A stretch of DNA of 64,000 nt from JAIBJN01 sp963775395. GTDB taxonomy: Bacteria > Actinomycetota > Thermoleophilia > Gaiellales > Gaiellaceae. Below are positions 32,847-41,392 of the stretch, in pieces. Both the position numbers and the translations under genes were made by a program. How positions within the stretch are numbered: position 1 is the first letter of the stretch; every line of letters begins with the position of its first letter. The stretch is taken from positions 62,001-126,000 of the forward strand of contig CAVZIX010000004.1 of the NCBI GenBank assembly GCA_963775395.1, given 5' to 3'. A model generated the notes under the pieces. It worked only from the letters and a program-made list of their open reading frames with translations. It did not search any database and was not told where the DNA came from.

Positions 32847-33876
32847 CGCGGAGGCCCGGAGGCGGGTCGACGTAGGCGTGCGCGAAGACCAGCTCGGGAT
32901 CGGGAGGCGGCATGGCCTCGGCCGCCGCGATCCCGGCCTTCATGCGCCCGAGCGCGTCGGCCCGAATCTCCTCGGCGAGCTCGTCGGTGAGGACGCCGAC
33001 GCGGCGCAGGTAGCTCTCGTAGCGCCCTACGCATTCGTTCCGGCGCTCCTCCTCCACGCGCTCCTCGTCCCAGTAGGCGCTGGGGTCGTCGGCCGTGGCG
33101 TGCGGGGCCGACCGGTAGGTGAGCGCCTCGACGAACGTCGGTCCCTCACCCGCGCGTGCGCGCACGAGGGCCTCCAAGGTCGCTTCGTAGACCGCCAAGA
33201 CGTCGCCGCCGTCCACGCGGACTCCCGGCATGCCGTAGCCCACGGCCTTGTCGGCCAGCGACTCGGCGCGGGTCTGCGCCTCGAGCGGCGTCGAGATCGC
33301 CCACTGGTTGTTGTTGCAGAGCAGCACCACCGGAGCGCGCATCACTGCGGCGAAGTTCGCCCCCTCGTGGAAGGCGCCCTCGGACGTGGCGCCGTCGCCG
33401 AAGTAGGCGATGGCGCACGCGCTCTCGCCCTTCAGCTTCGCGCCCCAGGCGTAGCCGGCCGCGTGCGGGACGTGCGTGGCGATCGGCACCGTGATCGAGG
33501 CAAGCCGGAACTCGCGCGGGTCCCACCAGCCGGCCGGATGCCCGCGCCACCAGGCGAGCACCGTCTCGGGCGGCATCCCGCGCAGGAGCCCGATCGCGGA
33601 CTCCCGGTAGGAGGGGAAGATCCAGTCCTCGTCCGCGAGCGCAAGCGCCGAGCCGGCCTGAATGGCCTCGTGCCCCCAGAAGATCGCGTACGTGCCGATG
33701 CGGCCCTGCCGGTGGTAGACGACCGAGCGCTCGTCGTAGGTACGTAGGAGGACCATCGCCCGGTAGAGGTCCACGAGGGCAGCCTCGTCGAGGCCGTCGA
33801 CCTCGCCGTCCGCCACCAGATCCCCATCGCCGATGATCCGCCGAACGTCGTGCTCGGCCGGAAGCACCCGTGCCAC
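32839..33876 (-). CDS. bkdA: 2-oxoacid dehydrogenase E1 alpha subunit (TPP-dependent)
   Basis: 345 residues. The TPP/Mg motif GDGATSEGAFHEG near residue 164 ends with CNNNQWAIS; the phosphorylation-loop-like region YRSAPHATADDPSAYW is intact, and QGRIGTYAIFWGHEAIQAGS near 58 marks the family. With E1 beta it decarboxylates branched-chain 2-oxoacids (or pyruvate) and reductively acylates E2. The GTG start is 6 bases after a GATAAT -10 box (33883-33888), so this gene probably begins the E1alpha-E1beta-E2 transcript. Substrate choice between pyruvate and branched-chain acids is not resolved. Confidence 0.9.
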   Translation of the reverse strand: MARVLPAEHDVRRIIGDGDLVADGEVDGLDEAALVDLYRAMVLLRTYDERSVVYHRQGRIGTYAIFWGHEAIQAGSALALADEDWIFPSYRESAIGLLRGMPPETVLAWWRGHPAGWWDPREFRLASITVPIATHVPHAAGYAWGAKLKGESACAIAYFGDGATSEGAFHEGANFAAVMRAPVVLLCNNNQWAISTPLEAQTRAESLADKAVGYGMPGVRVDGGDVLAVYEATLEALVRARAGEGPTFVEALTYRSAPHATADDPSAYWDEERVEEERRNECVGRYESYLRRVGVLTDELAEEIRADALGRMKAGIAAAEAMPPPDPELVFAHAYVDPPPGLRDG

Positions 33877-33879
33877 GGG

Positions 33880-34776
33880 TCAATTATCGCCGACGAGCAC
33901 CCTCAGCGCGTCGCGCTCGGCTTCGAAGCGCGCCGAAACGACGTCGCCGAGGTCCTCGCCGTCGGCCTGGAGCGGCGTCGGGACGTCGCACTCGATCTCG
34001 ACCGCGTCGAGGTCGTGCACGTACAGAACATGAGGCGAGGACGTCTGGCCGCGGCCTGCGAGCGCCCAGACGGCAACCTTCGGAAGCTGCCACGGAGCCA
34101 CGGCTCGGGGAGCGACGAGGTCGAGGCCGAGCTCGAAGCGCGCGTGCGGCGCAACGCGGACTGCCAACGGTCCGGCGAAGCTGTAGGGGTCGCAGTTCGC
34201 CACCAGCGCGAACGCGACCCGGTCACGGCCGAGGACGGTCATCGCCGGCTGGAGCCGCCCGAGCCTGCGGGCGAGGATGCCCGCGAGCAGCCGGACGAAG
34301 GCGATGTCGCCCGGGCGTCGCCCGTTCCGGCGGCCCAGGGCGTCGACGCGGCGCACGAGCTCGGCGTCGAGCCCGAGGCCGGCGCCGAAGGTGAACCGGC
34401 GCCCGTTCACGCGGCCGAGCGAGATGCGCCGCGCGCGGTCCGTGCTCGCGAGCAGCCGGGCGCACTCGACCGGATCGCGCGGGAGCCCGAGCGCACGGGG
34501 AAGCACGCTGGTGCCCCCGCCCGGGAGAAACCCGACCGCGATGTCCTCGTCGACGCCGTTCACGACCTCGTTGAACGCGCCGTCGCCGCCGAAGACATAG
34601 AGCCGCTCGACGCTGTCCCCGAGCGCGGCGGCGAGGTCGGCGGCGTGGCGCGGCCGCTCCGTGAGCAGCGTCTGCACCGCCAGGCCACCAGCCTGCAACT
34701 CCCGTTCGACCGCCACGGTCAGCTCCGGCGTGACCCGGGTCGCCCGCGGATTGACGATGAGGGCCGCCTCGGTCAC
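33880..34776 (-). CDS. Diacylglycerol kinase family lipid kinase (YegS/DagK type)
   Basis: 298 residues. N-terminal ALIVNPRA, the ATP-binding GGDGAFNEVVNG near residue 63, FLPGGGTSVLPRALGLP near 83 and FGAGLGLDAELVRRV near 154 define the DAGK catalytic family. Such kinases phosphorylate diacylglycerol or related lipids at the inner membrane. It lies 3 bases upstream of the E1 alpha start on the same strand. The GTG start follows a TACAGT box (34783-34788) by 6 bases. Confidence 0.88.
   Translation of the reverse strand: MTEAALIVNPRATRVTPELTVAVERELQAGGLAVQTLLTERPRHAADLAAALGDSVERLYVFGGDGAFNEVVNGVDEDIAVGFLPGGGTSVLPRALGLPRDPVECARLLASTDRARRISLGRVNGRRFTFGAGLGLDAELVRRVDALGRRNGRRPGDIAFVRLLAGILARRLGRLQPAMTVLGRDRVAFALVANCDPYSFAGPLAVRVAPHARFELGLDLVAPRAVAPWQLPKVAVWALAGRGQTSSPHVLYVHDLDAVEIECDVPTPLQADGEDLGDVVSARFEAERDALRVLVGDN
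33883..33888 (-). promoter_or_regulatory. -10 box GATAAT before the E1 alpha gene
   Basis: GATAAT on the minus strand, 6 bases before the GTG at 33876. It overlaps the stop codon region of the lipid kinase gene upstream. Confidence 0.4.
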
Positions 34777-34782
34777 GGCGCC

Positions 34783-34788
34783 ACTGTA
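34783..34788 (-). promoter_or_regulatory. -10 box TACAGT before the lipid kinase gene
   Basis: TACAGT on the minus strand, 6 bases before GTG 34776; the same box and spacing precede the gene at 57107. Confidence 0.4.
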
Positions 34789-34800
34789 GTTGCGCCCGGA

Positions 34801-34837
34801 ACGTGAAGGAGGGGGCCGGGTGGGCCCCCTCCCACGT
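34801..34837 (-). terminator. Hairpin terminator after the M36 protease
   Basis: GGAGGGGGCC-GGGTG-GGCCCCCTCC is a perfect 10-bp stem, extended by ACGTG/CACGT arms after a two-base bulge. It lies 17 bases after the protease stop. Confidence 0.75.
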
Positions 34838-34854
34838 TCGAGGTCGACGTCGTG

Positions 34855-37800
34855 CTAGTCGGCCCTGGAGCTGGAGCTGAACGCCTGGAGCTCTGCCGCG
34901 CGGACGAAGCTCCGCGAGGCCCCGGCCGCGACGTTCGAGTCGCAGTCGGCGTTGACGGCCGGGTCGAGATCCTGGTCGCCCTGGAACGCCGGGCCGCCCG
35001 TGCACTGCGTGGTCTTGACCACGAGGCGCAGGTGCGTGGCCCGCGTGTTCGGGATGTCGAACGACCGCAGGAGCATGTGCGGTGCCACCGGCCGCGGCGG
35101 ATCGCCTGGGAAGGCATCCGCCGGGCTGCTGTACACGAGCGAGTAGCCGGCGTCGCTCGCGCAGTCGTCCCCGTCGGCTGTGTTGCACGCCCAGATCTCG
35201 AACTGCCTGAGGGCCGAGAAGCGATTCTGAGCCGGCGCTGGCGGCGCGACCGGGACGAGCATGGCACTCACCTGGAGGTGGCTGATCCTCTGCGCCGCCG
35301 TGCCGGCGAGGTCGACCGTGACCTTCTTGCCGTCGGCGGAGAGATTGCCGGCCGGGTCGATGTTCCCGACCGTCGTCCAGTTCGTGTTCTCCGTGTCGTC
35401 GATCAGGTTTTGGAGCTGAGCGGCGGGGTCGGCCCCGCTCGAGTCCCCAGTGGCGACGGCACCTGCGTTGGCGGACGCCCAGTTGTCGGCGAACCGCAGC
35501 GTGATGGTCACGTTCCTGCCTTCGCGGATCTGCTCGCGGAAGCGGACGTGGCCGTATCCCGGTGCGGTGGCGACGAACTCGTAGGTCCCCGGTGCGAACC
35601 TGGCGACGTTGTCCAGGTTCGGGCCCGTCGTCGCCGGGTCCGTGTCGGCGATCGGCGAAGAGCGGGCCTCGTAGTGCCCGACGAAGATCCGAGCGTTGAC
35701 CGGGACGTTCTGGTTCAGCCTCCGCGCCGTGAAGGTCACGGTCGCCGGAGTCGTCCCGATCGGCTCGAAGTCAGGCGTCGGATCGGTGTCGGTGTTGGCC
35801 GTCGTGTTCGTGCTCGTCGCGTTGCGACCGAACCCGTGCCGCGCAAACTCGAGCCACAGCTCCTTCTGGTTCGCCCCGCCGAACCGCATCAGGTCCGCGG
35901 CCAGCTGGGCGTCCCGTGCCTGGAGCATGGACGGGTTCGTGGGCATGAGCAGGTAGGAGTCGAAGACGAGCTGCATCCAGCGCCGGTTGCCCGGGCAGTT
36001 CTGCGGAGGCAGCTGGCCTTCTGCACAGGCAAGCTGGAGGTCCTCGTCGTCAGGCGGGAAGCGGAGGTCGTACGTGCTCTGGAGCGCCTTCCTGATGGCG
36101 AAGTTGACCTTGCTCCAGATCTCGCCGTCCGCGTGAACCTGCGGCCCCGTGAGGTCGTAGCCCATGTTGCTGAAGTTCAGCGCATTGATCATGAGCTGCT
36201 TGCTCGGCTCGGGCACGCCGCCCGACATCGGGAAGTTCATCCCGTAGTTGCGGATCGCCCTGACCTTGTTGCCCGTCGCGTACGTCCCGACGGCGTAGGG
36301 GTTCTCGTCGTCGGTCGGGACGAACCCGTTCTCCTGCAGGTACTCCATCGCGGTCAGGTCGGAGTGGCTCTCGCCCATCGCCCCGGCGTGATGCCCGGTG
36401 CGGAAGTTGCCCTTCCCGATCATGCGGTTCTCGATCAGGTGCGTGTACTCGTGGCCGATGACGCCCATGTCAAAGTCGCCGTCGACGCAGGGCGCGTAGA
36501 AGGCGCCTGCGGCGGACTGCCACATGTACATGTTCGTGAAGGCCGTCAGGCCCTCGGGCATCGGGAACATGTTCGCGTTGTCCCGCGCGCCCGCGAGCAC
36601 GCCGGCCTGCGCGTTGCCAACTACCGGGTCGTTCTCACGCCAGGTCTCGGTGAGCCCGAAGTTGATGTCCTGGGCGTTCCAGTTGCGCTCGGTGAAGCCC
36701 AGGTAGTAAGCGAAGTCGTGCATGCGGTTGTGCGCGACGAACAGGTTCGTGACCGCGGCCGAGTCGTCCCAGGTCGCTCCGGGGGCTCCCGGCGTCGGCT
36801 CGCAATCACCGAGGTTCCAGTCGTTTGTCCACGGGTACAGGTAGTCGCGGCTCGGGCTCGTCGGCCGGTAGCCGGGCGGGCTCGTCACGAACGGATGGGC
36901 CCAGGACGTCGCCGTGACCGCGTTGTTCCCGATCGTCGTCAGCGTCGGTGCGTTCGCCCTGACGCTGTGATCCCAGGGCGCGCGCGAGGCGAGGTTGCCG
37001 ACGACCCGGTCGCAGTCGGCGGCCTCACCGGCGTCCCAGCACCACAGCTCGCGCGTGTCCGTGCTCGGATTTCCCCACGGATCGCCCAGGATAGGGGCGA
37101 GCGGCGGGTTGGCCGGGAACACCTGCCACCGCGCCAGGTACGGATGCGGGGCCGGCGTGTCGTCGATGGTGAACGTGCCGGTGTACGTCCGAGGCTCGAG
37201 CGGCGTCCCGAACACGCAGACCTCGGCGAAGTAGTTTCCGGGCGGCACACCGCCGGTCGGCTCGTACTGGATGGCCTCGGGTGTGAACCCGACGTTGGGC
37301 GAGGTCGCAACGAGCGCCGCGTCTCGGTAGAGGCGCAGGAGGATGTCCTGGCCCGGGTTGTCGGCATTCGCGAACACCCGCAGGAAGCGCACGCCCGACC
37401 CGACGACGAACGGCCCATGCCTCGGGGCGCAGCTGTTCGGGACGGTGAGCAGCGTGCCCGAGAACGGAATCGTCACAGGGGCGAGCTGCTGCTCGGCGAA
37501 ATTGAAGACCGCGTTGAAGCGGGCGAGCAGGCGGCCGTCCCGAGCGTCGACGTAGATGCGGTGGGCCTCGCCCGCATCCCTGTTCACGACGAGCGACTCG
37601 TAGGCCGGCAGCACACCGCCGCGCGGCGTCGGGAAGCTCACGAGCTTGACGTGCTGGAGCGAGTCGAGCCCGTCGACCCTGAAAGACTCGTAGCCGGCGG
37701 CGTCCCTCGCGTCGGTCACCTTGGCGATCGAGAAGCCATCACCGGCAGCCTGCGCGGCCCGCGCCAGACCCTCGGCCGGCGAGAGCTCGATCTCGCCCGG

Positions 37801-38322
37801 CGCGAGCGAGGTCGCGCGCGAGAGGGACGAGGATACGTAGGCGACCCTCCAGCGCTTCGCCGCCGTTCCGGTGATACCGATCGTGACGACGCCGCCCTCG
37901 GCCGCCTCGATCCCGTCGAACACCTGCCGGAAGTTGACAGCGTGGCCGTTGCTCGCGGCCAGGCGCGTGTCGGAGTCGAGCACGAGGTCGGCCGTCGAGC
38001 TCAGGCCGAGGATGGCCTTGTTCGCGTTCAGCCAGGCCCGCGCCGCCGCGACGGCATTCGCACCCCTGATGCCCGTCGCGAGGAACTTCCCTCGCTTGCT
38101 CAGCGAAGCCGGCGTCCCGAACCGGTTCCAGATGACCGTTGCCCCTGTGCGTTTGGCAGCGGCTCGCTGCGCGGCTGTCGGAGCAGCCACGCCCGTTCGC
38201 ACATCGAACTCAGCCGAGTCGCCGTCGTGGTCGTGCTGGACCACGGAGACGGCGGAACCCGGGACGAGCATCGCGGCGAGGACGGCTGTGAGAGCGACCA
38301 CGATCCATGGTCGTCTACCCAT
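34855..38322 (-). CDS. Secreted M36 (fungalysin-like) metalloprotease
   Basis: 1155 residues from ATG 38322, which follows an AAAGGGGGAAA ribosome site and gives a signal peptide (RRPWIVVALTAVLAAMLVPG). A propeptide of about 230 residues (FRQVFDGIEAAEGGV is FTP-like) precedes the catalytic domain. The zinc motif HEYTHLIE lies near residue 626 and the third-ligand block GESHSDLTAMEY about 30 residues later, the order of peptidase family M36. C-terminal beta domains follow (TFTARRLNQNVPVNARIFVG; discoidin-like region ending FVRAAELQAF). It probably digests extracellular protein. The same region is open on the other strand, which is an artefact of high GC. Confidence 0.88.
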   Translation of the reverse strand: MGRRPWIVVALTAVLAAMLVPGSAVSVVQHDHDGDSAEFDVRTGVAAPTAAQRAAAKRTGATVIWNRFGTPASLSKRGKFLATGIRGANAVAAARAWLNANKAILGLSSTADLVLDSDTRLAASNGHAVNFRQVFDGIEAAEGGVVTIGITGTAAKRWRVAYVSSSLSRATSLAPGEIELSPAEGLARAAQAAGDGFSIAKVTDARDAAGYESFRVDGLDSLQHVKLVSFPTPRGGVLPAYESLVVNRDAGEAHRIYVDARDGRLLARFNAVFNFAEQQLAPVTIPFSGTLLTVPNSCAPRHGPFVVGSGVRFLRVFANADNPGQDILLRLYRDAALVATSPNVGFTPEAIQYEPTGGVPPGNYFAEVCVFGTPLEPRTYTGTFTIDDTPAPHPYLARWQVFPANPPLAPILGDPWGNPSTDTRELWCWDAGEAADCDRVVGNLASRAPWDHSVRANAPTLTTIGNNAVTATSWAHPFVTSPPGYRPTSPSRDYLYPWTNDWNLGDCEPTPGAPGATWDDSAAVTNLFVAHNRMHDFAYYLGFTERNWNAQDINFGLTETWRENDPVVGNAQAGVLAGARDNANMFPMPEGLTAFTNMYMWQSAAGAFYAPCVDGDFDMGVIGHEYTHLIENRMIGKGNFRTGHHAGAMGESHSDLTAMEYLQENGFVPTDDENPYAVGTYATGNKVRAIRNYGMNFPMSGGVPEPSKQLMINALNFSNMGYDLTGPQVHADGEIWSKVNFAIRKALQSTYDLRFPPDDEDLQLACAEGQLPPQNCPGNRRWMQLVFDSYLLMPTNPSMLQARDAQLAADLMRFGGANQKELWLEFARHGFGRNATSTNTTANTDTDPTPDFEPIGTTPATVTFTARRLNQNVPVNARIFVGHYEARSSPIADTDPATTGPNLDNVARFAPGTYEFVATAPGYGHVRFREQIREGRNVTITLRFADNWASANAGAVATGDSSGADPAAQLQNLIDDTENTNWTTVGNIDPAGNLSADGKKVTVDLAGTAAQRISHLQVSAMLVPVAPPAPAQNRFSALRQFEIWACNTADGDDCASDAGYSLVYSSPADAFPGDPPRPVAPHMLLRSFDIPNTRATHLRLVVKTTQCTGGPAFQGDQDLDPAVNADCDSNVAAGASRSFVRAAELQAFSSSSRAD

Positions 38323-38432
38323 CGCAATTTCCCCCTTTTCCGTTCGACTGACGTCGCTTCCCGAGGAGAGCGGGGCGATCTTCCGCCCGCTGGCAACGAA
38401 AGTCAAGCGCCGCTAAACCGGCGGCAACGGGC

Positions 38433-39005
38433 TCAGGCGGGCGTCGAGTAGCCGCGCATCCCGTCGACGAGCAGGCCGTAGAAGGCGTCGGCGAGGACGT
38501 CCGTGTCTACACCGGCCCGGAGCCACGTGAAGGCCCAGTTCGCGGCCGAGAGGAAGAGGAGCGCGGCCAGGCTCTCGTCGAGGTCGGAGCGCAGCTCGCC
38601 CTGCTCGCGCCCCTCGCGGAAGAGCGCGCGCACGCGCTCCTCGTAGCGGCGGCGCTCGGAGACGAACTGCTCGCGGCGCTCGTCGTCCAGGTAGCGCCAC
38701 TCCTGGACGAAGACCGTGGCGAGCTCGATCTGCTCGGCGACGACCCGGAGATGGCCGCGAAGCGCAAGGCGGATCTTCTCCGTCGGAGGCAGCTCCTCGG
38801 GAATCGCGTCGAGCGCTCCGTGGAAGGCCTCCGCGCCCTGCCGCATCGTCTCGAACAGCAGGTCCTGCTTGCCGTCGATGTGCGCGTAGATCGAGGCCTT
38901 CTGGACGCCGATCGCGTCGGCGAGGGCGCCGATCGACGTGCCGTGGTAGCCCTTTTCGGCGAACAGGCGGGCGGCTTCCCGGGCAAGCTCCTCGCGGCGG
39001 GTCAT
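38433..39005 (-). CDS. TetR family regulator of the phenylacetate operon (PaaR-like)
   Basis: 190 residues. The N-terminal TetR helix-turn-helix is complete: EAARLFAEKGYHGTSIGALA, then VQKASIYAHIDGKQDLL. The C-terminal ligand domain is helical. It is divergent from paaA; the 46-base gap contains CTAACGATCGTTCG, which fits the CNAACGNNCGTTNG operator I recall for Thermus PaaR. It should repress paaABCD and itself until phenylacetyl-CoA binds. A GGAAG ribosome site sits 6 bases before the ATG. Ligand identity is inference. Confidence 0.85.
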   Translation of the reverse strand: MTRREELAREAARLFAEKGYHGTSIGALADAIGVQKASIYAHIDGKQDLLFETMRQGAEAFHGALDAIPEELPPTEKIRLALRGHLRVVAEQIELATVFVQEWRYLDDERREQFVSERRRYEERVRALFREGREQGELRSDLDESLAALLFLSAANWAFTWLRAGVDTDVLADAFYGLLVDGMRGYSTPA

Positions 39006-39020
39006 GGTAGGCTTCCTATC

Positions 39021-39034
39021 CTAACGATCGTTCG
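39021..39034. promoter_or_regulatory. TetR operator (PaaR-type pseudo-palindrome)
   Basis: CTAACGATCGTTCG holds a perfect 10-base palindrome AACGATCGTT and sits midway between the divergent TetR and paaA starts. It matches CNAACGNNCGTTNG, the site reported for Thermus PaaR as I recall it. Confidence 0.7.
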
Positions 39035-39051
39035 GTTGGGAGGTATTGCCA

Positions 39052-39960
39052 GTGCTCGAGCGGATGACGGACGACGAGTTTCGCGCCTATCTCGCGGAAG
39101 GCGGCCAGGTCGAGACCGGCGACCCCATGCCGGACGACTACCGCAAGGCCCTGATCAAGTTCATCGAGATGCACGGGAACTCCGAGCTCATGGGCGTCCT
39201 GCCCGAGCGCGAGTGGATCCTGCGCGCCCCCACGCTGCAGCGCAAGCTGGCCCTCACCGCCAAGGTGCAGGACGAGGTCGGCCACGGCCAGCTCATCTAC
39301 CGCGTCGTCGAGGATCTCGGCAAGCCGCGCGAGGCTTGCTTCGACGACCTGATCGCCGGCAAGACGAAGTTCCACAACGTCTTCCACTATCCGACGAAGA
39401 CCTGGGGCGACGTCGGCGTGATCGCCTGGCTCGTCGACGCGGCCGCGATCATCTCCCAGAAGGCGCTCCTCAAGTGCTCCTACGCGCCGTACGCGCGGAT
39501 CATGAAGAAGATCTGCTGGGAGGAGTCGTTCCACATCCTCCACGGCCGCGACGTCGTGCTCGCGATGATGACCGGCACCGACGAGCAGCGCGAGCTCGTC
39601 CAGGAGGCGCTCGACCGCTGGTGGGGCCCGCTCATGCAGTTCCACGGCAACCCCATCCCGGCCGAGAACGACCCGATGTACGAATGGCGGATCAAGAGCC
39701 AGGCGAACGAGGAAGCGCGCCAGCAGTTCCTCGACGGGTACGTCGACCAGATCTGGGAGCTCGGCCTCACCGTTCCCGACCCGGCGCTGCGCAAGGACGA
39801 GAAGACCGGCGTCTGGCACTACTCGGAGCCCGACTGGGACGAGCTCAAGTGGGTCGTCACCGGCCACGGGCCCGCAACGGAGCGGCGCCTCGGCCTCCGG
39901 CGCGCTTCGCGCGACGAGACGGCCTGGGTGCGCCGGGCGGTCCTCGCCGACGCGGCGTGA
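39052..39960 (+). CDS. paaA: Phenylacetyl-CoA epoxidase catalytic subunit PaaA
   Basis: 302 residues from GTG 39052; GGGAGG lies 8 bases upstream, which rules against the TTG at 39046. The di-iron carboxylate ligands appear in QDEVGHGQLIYR and KICWEESFHILHGRD; MHGNSELMGVLPEREW and TLQRKLALTAKVQDE are PaaA signatures. With PaaC it forms the oxygenase that epoxidises phenylacetyl-CoA. The stop overlaps the paaB GTG by 4 bases. First gene of paaABCD under the TetR regulator. Confidence 0.96.
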   Translation: MLERMTDDEFRAYLAEGGQVETGDPMPDDYRKALIKFIEMHGNSELMGVLPEREWILRAPTLQRKLALTAKVQDEVGHGQLIYRVVEDLGKPREACFDDLIAGKTKFHNVFHYPTKTWGDVGVIAWLVDAAAIISQKALLKCSYAPYARIMKKICWEESFHILHGRDVVLAMMTGTDEQRELVQEALDRWWGPLMQFHGNPIPAENDPMYEWRIKSQANEEARQQFLDGYVDQIWELGLTVPDPALRKDEKTGVWHYSEPDWDELKWVVTGHGPATERRLGLRRASRDETAWVRRAVLADAA

Positions 39961-40235
39961 TCTGGGAGATCTTCCGCCAGGAGCGCGAGGGCCAGCCGTT
40001 CCAGCACGGCGGCTCGCTCGAGGCGCCCAACCTGGAGTTCGCCGAGGCCTACGCCGTCGAGTTCTACGGCCGGCGCGCCGAGTCGGTCGCACTCTGGGTC
40101 GTGCCGCGCGAGGCCGTGCGGGAGATCGAGGAGCCCTACGTCGCCGACGTCTTCGACCGCGACTACCGGCGCGTCGACGGCTACTCGCTGAAGGTCAAGC
40201 TCAGGGAAGCACGTGAACGCGCAGGCACCTCCTAG
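39957..40235 (+). CDS. paaB: Phenylacetyl-CoA epoxidase subunit PaaB
   Basis: 92 residues starting VIWEIFRQEREGQPFQHGGS, with NLEFAEAYAVEFYGRRAESV and VALWVVPREAV. PaaB is a small structural subunit that bridges PaaAC dimers and is needed for electron transfer from PaaE. The GTG start overlaps the paaA stop, and its last 23 bases overlap the paaC start, so the three are made together. Confidence 0.95.
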   Translation: MIWEIFRQEREGQPFQHGGSLEAPNLEFAEAYAVEFYGRRAESVALWVVPREAVREIEEPYVADVFDRDYRRVDGYSLKVKLREARERAGTS

Positions 40236-40872
40236 CGCCGCCGTCGAGGCGGTCCTGGCCTTCGCCGACGACGAGCTCGTGCTTGGCTGGCGCGATTCCG
40301 AGTGGACCGGCGTCGCACCCTTCCTCGAGGAGGACGTCGCGTTCTCGTCGATCGCCCAGGGCGAGATCGGCCACGCGCGGGCGCTCTACGAGCTCGTCGC
40401 CGCCGTGCAGGGAGGCGACGCGGACGCGCTCGCCTTCGACCGCGCGTCGAAGGAGTACCGCTGCGCTCCCTTCGTCGAGCTGCAGCTCGTCGGCGACTGG
40501 GCGGCGACCATCGCCCGCCACGGCCTCTACGAGACCGCCGACGCGATCCGGGTCAAGGCGCTCATGGACTCCGACTGGCCCGAGCTCGCCGGGCTCGCCG
40601 CGAAGATGGACCGGGAGGAGCACTACCACCGCATGCACGCACGCATGTGGATGGAGAAGCTGGAGGGGAACGAGCAGCTCGAGGCAGCGCTCACCGAGCT
40701 CTGGCCCTACGCGCTCGGGGTGCTCGAGCCTGCGCAGCGCGAAGAGCTGGCTCAGCTGGTTGGCCGCGAACAGGTCGAGGCGGTCGAGCGCGGCTCGCAC
40801 ACGGACGGCTTCGCCGCGCTGCACGAGGAGATGACCATGGTGCGACGCTCGATTCCGGGTGCGGCATGGTGA
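40213..40872 (+). CDS. paaC: Phenylacetyl-CoA epoxidase structural subunit PaaC
   Basis: 219 residues. ADDELVLGWRDSEWTGVAPF near residue 17, EEDVAFSSIAQGEIGHARAL near 39 and a second ferritin-like helix pair with KMDREEHYHRMHARMWMEKL near 137 are typical. PaaC is the non-catalytic ferritin-like partner of PaaA. It keeps several di-iron-like carboxylates seen in the PaaC family. The GTG start lies inside paaB and the stop overlaps the paaD start. Confidence 0.94.
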   Translation: MNAQAPPSAAVEAVLAFADDELVLGWRDSEWTGVAPFLEEDVAFSSIAQGEIGHARALYELVAAVQGGDADALAFDRASKEYRCAPFVELQLVGDWAATIARHGLYETADAIRVKALMDSDWPELAGLAAKMDREEHYHRMHARMWMEKLEGNEQLEAALTELWPYALGVLEPAQREELAQLVGREQVEAVERGSHTDGFAALHEEMTMVRRSIPGAAW

Positions 40873-41351
40873 CCGCCGAGAAGGTCTGGGCGGCGCTCGC
40901 CGAGCTGCCCGACCCCGAGATCCCGGTGATCTCCCTGGTCGACCTGGGGGTCGTGCGTGAGGTGGAGGTCGAAGGCAAGCGCGTACGGGTCGAGTTCACG
41001 CCGACGTTCCTCGGCTGTCCGGCCCAGGAGGTCATGCGCGACCAGATGGCGGACGCCGTGCGAGCGCTCGGAGCCGAGCCCGAGATCGACGTCGTCCTCG
41101 ACGACTCGTGGTCGACCGACCGCATCACGCCAGAGGGCCGCCGCAAGCTCGAGGAGTCGGGCTTCGCCCCGCCGGGGCCGCGGACCGCGACGGGCCCGAC
41201 GCTCGTCCAGCTCGAGGCGCACGCCTTCCGCTGCCCGTACTGCGGCTCCTCGGACACGCGCCTGGAGAACCTTTTCGGACCCACGCCTTGCCGCTCGATC
41301 CGCTACTGCGAGAGCTGCCGGCAGCCGTTCGAGCAGTTCAAGACGATCTAG
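40866..41351 (+). CDS. paaD: PaaD, iron-sulfur/DUF59 maturation protein of the epoxidase
   Basis: 161 residues. An N-terminal MIP18/DUF59 domain (LPDPEIPVISLVDLGVVREV; TFLGCPAQEVM with its cysteine) and a C-terminal zinc-ribbon with four cysteines (CPYCGSSDTRLENLFGPTPC, then CESC). PaaD is needed to assemble the epoxidase metal centres, probably the PaaE iron-sulfur cluster. The paaE reductase gene is not next to it, which is unusual; the next gene is unrelated. Confidence 0.93.
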   Translation: MVTAEKVWAALAELPDPEIPVISLVDLGVVREVEVEGKRVRVEFTPTFLGCPAQEVMRDQMADAVRALGAEPEIDVVLDDSWSTDRITPEGRRKLEESGFAPPGPRTATGPTLVQLEAHAFRCPYCGSSDTRLENLFGPTPCRSIRYCESCRQPFEQFKTI

Positions 41352-41392
41352 CCTCGCCGTCCGGGCCGGCACCATCCCGCGCGCGGGCGAGA

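Noticed and set aside
34852..38451. A reading frame of about 1199 codons on the + strand opposite the M36 protease
   Set aside because: It mirrors the protease codons, is rich in Arg, Val, Glu and Asp, and shows no family motifs; such long antisense frames are common at this GC content.
39046..39051. TTG start for paaA
   Set aside because: It lies only 2 bases from the GGAGG ribosome site, while GTG 39052 has normal spacing.
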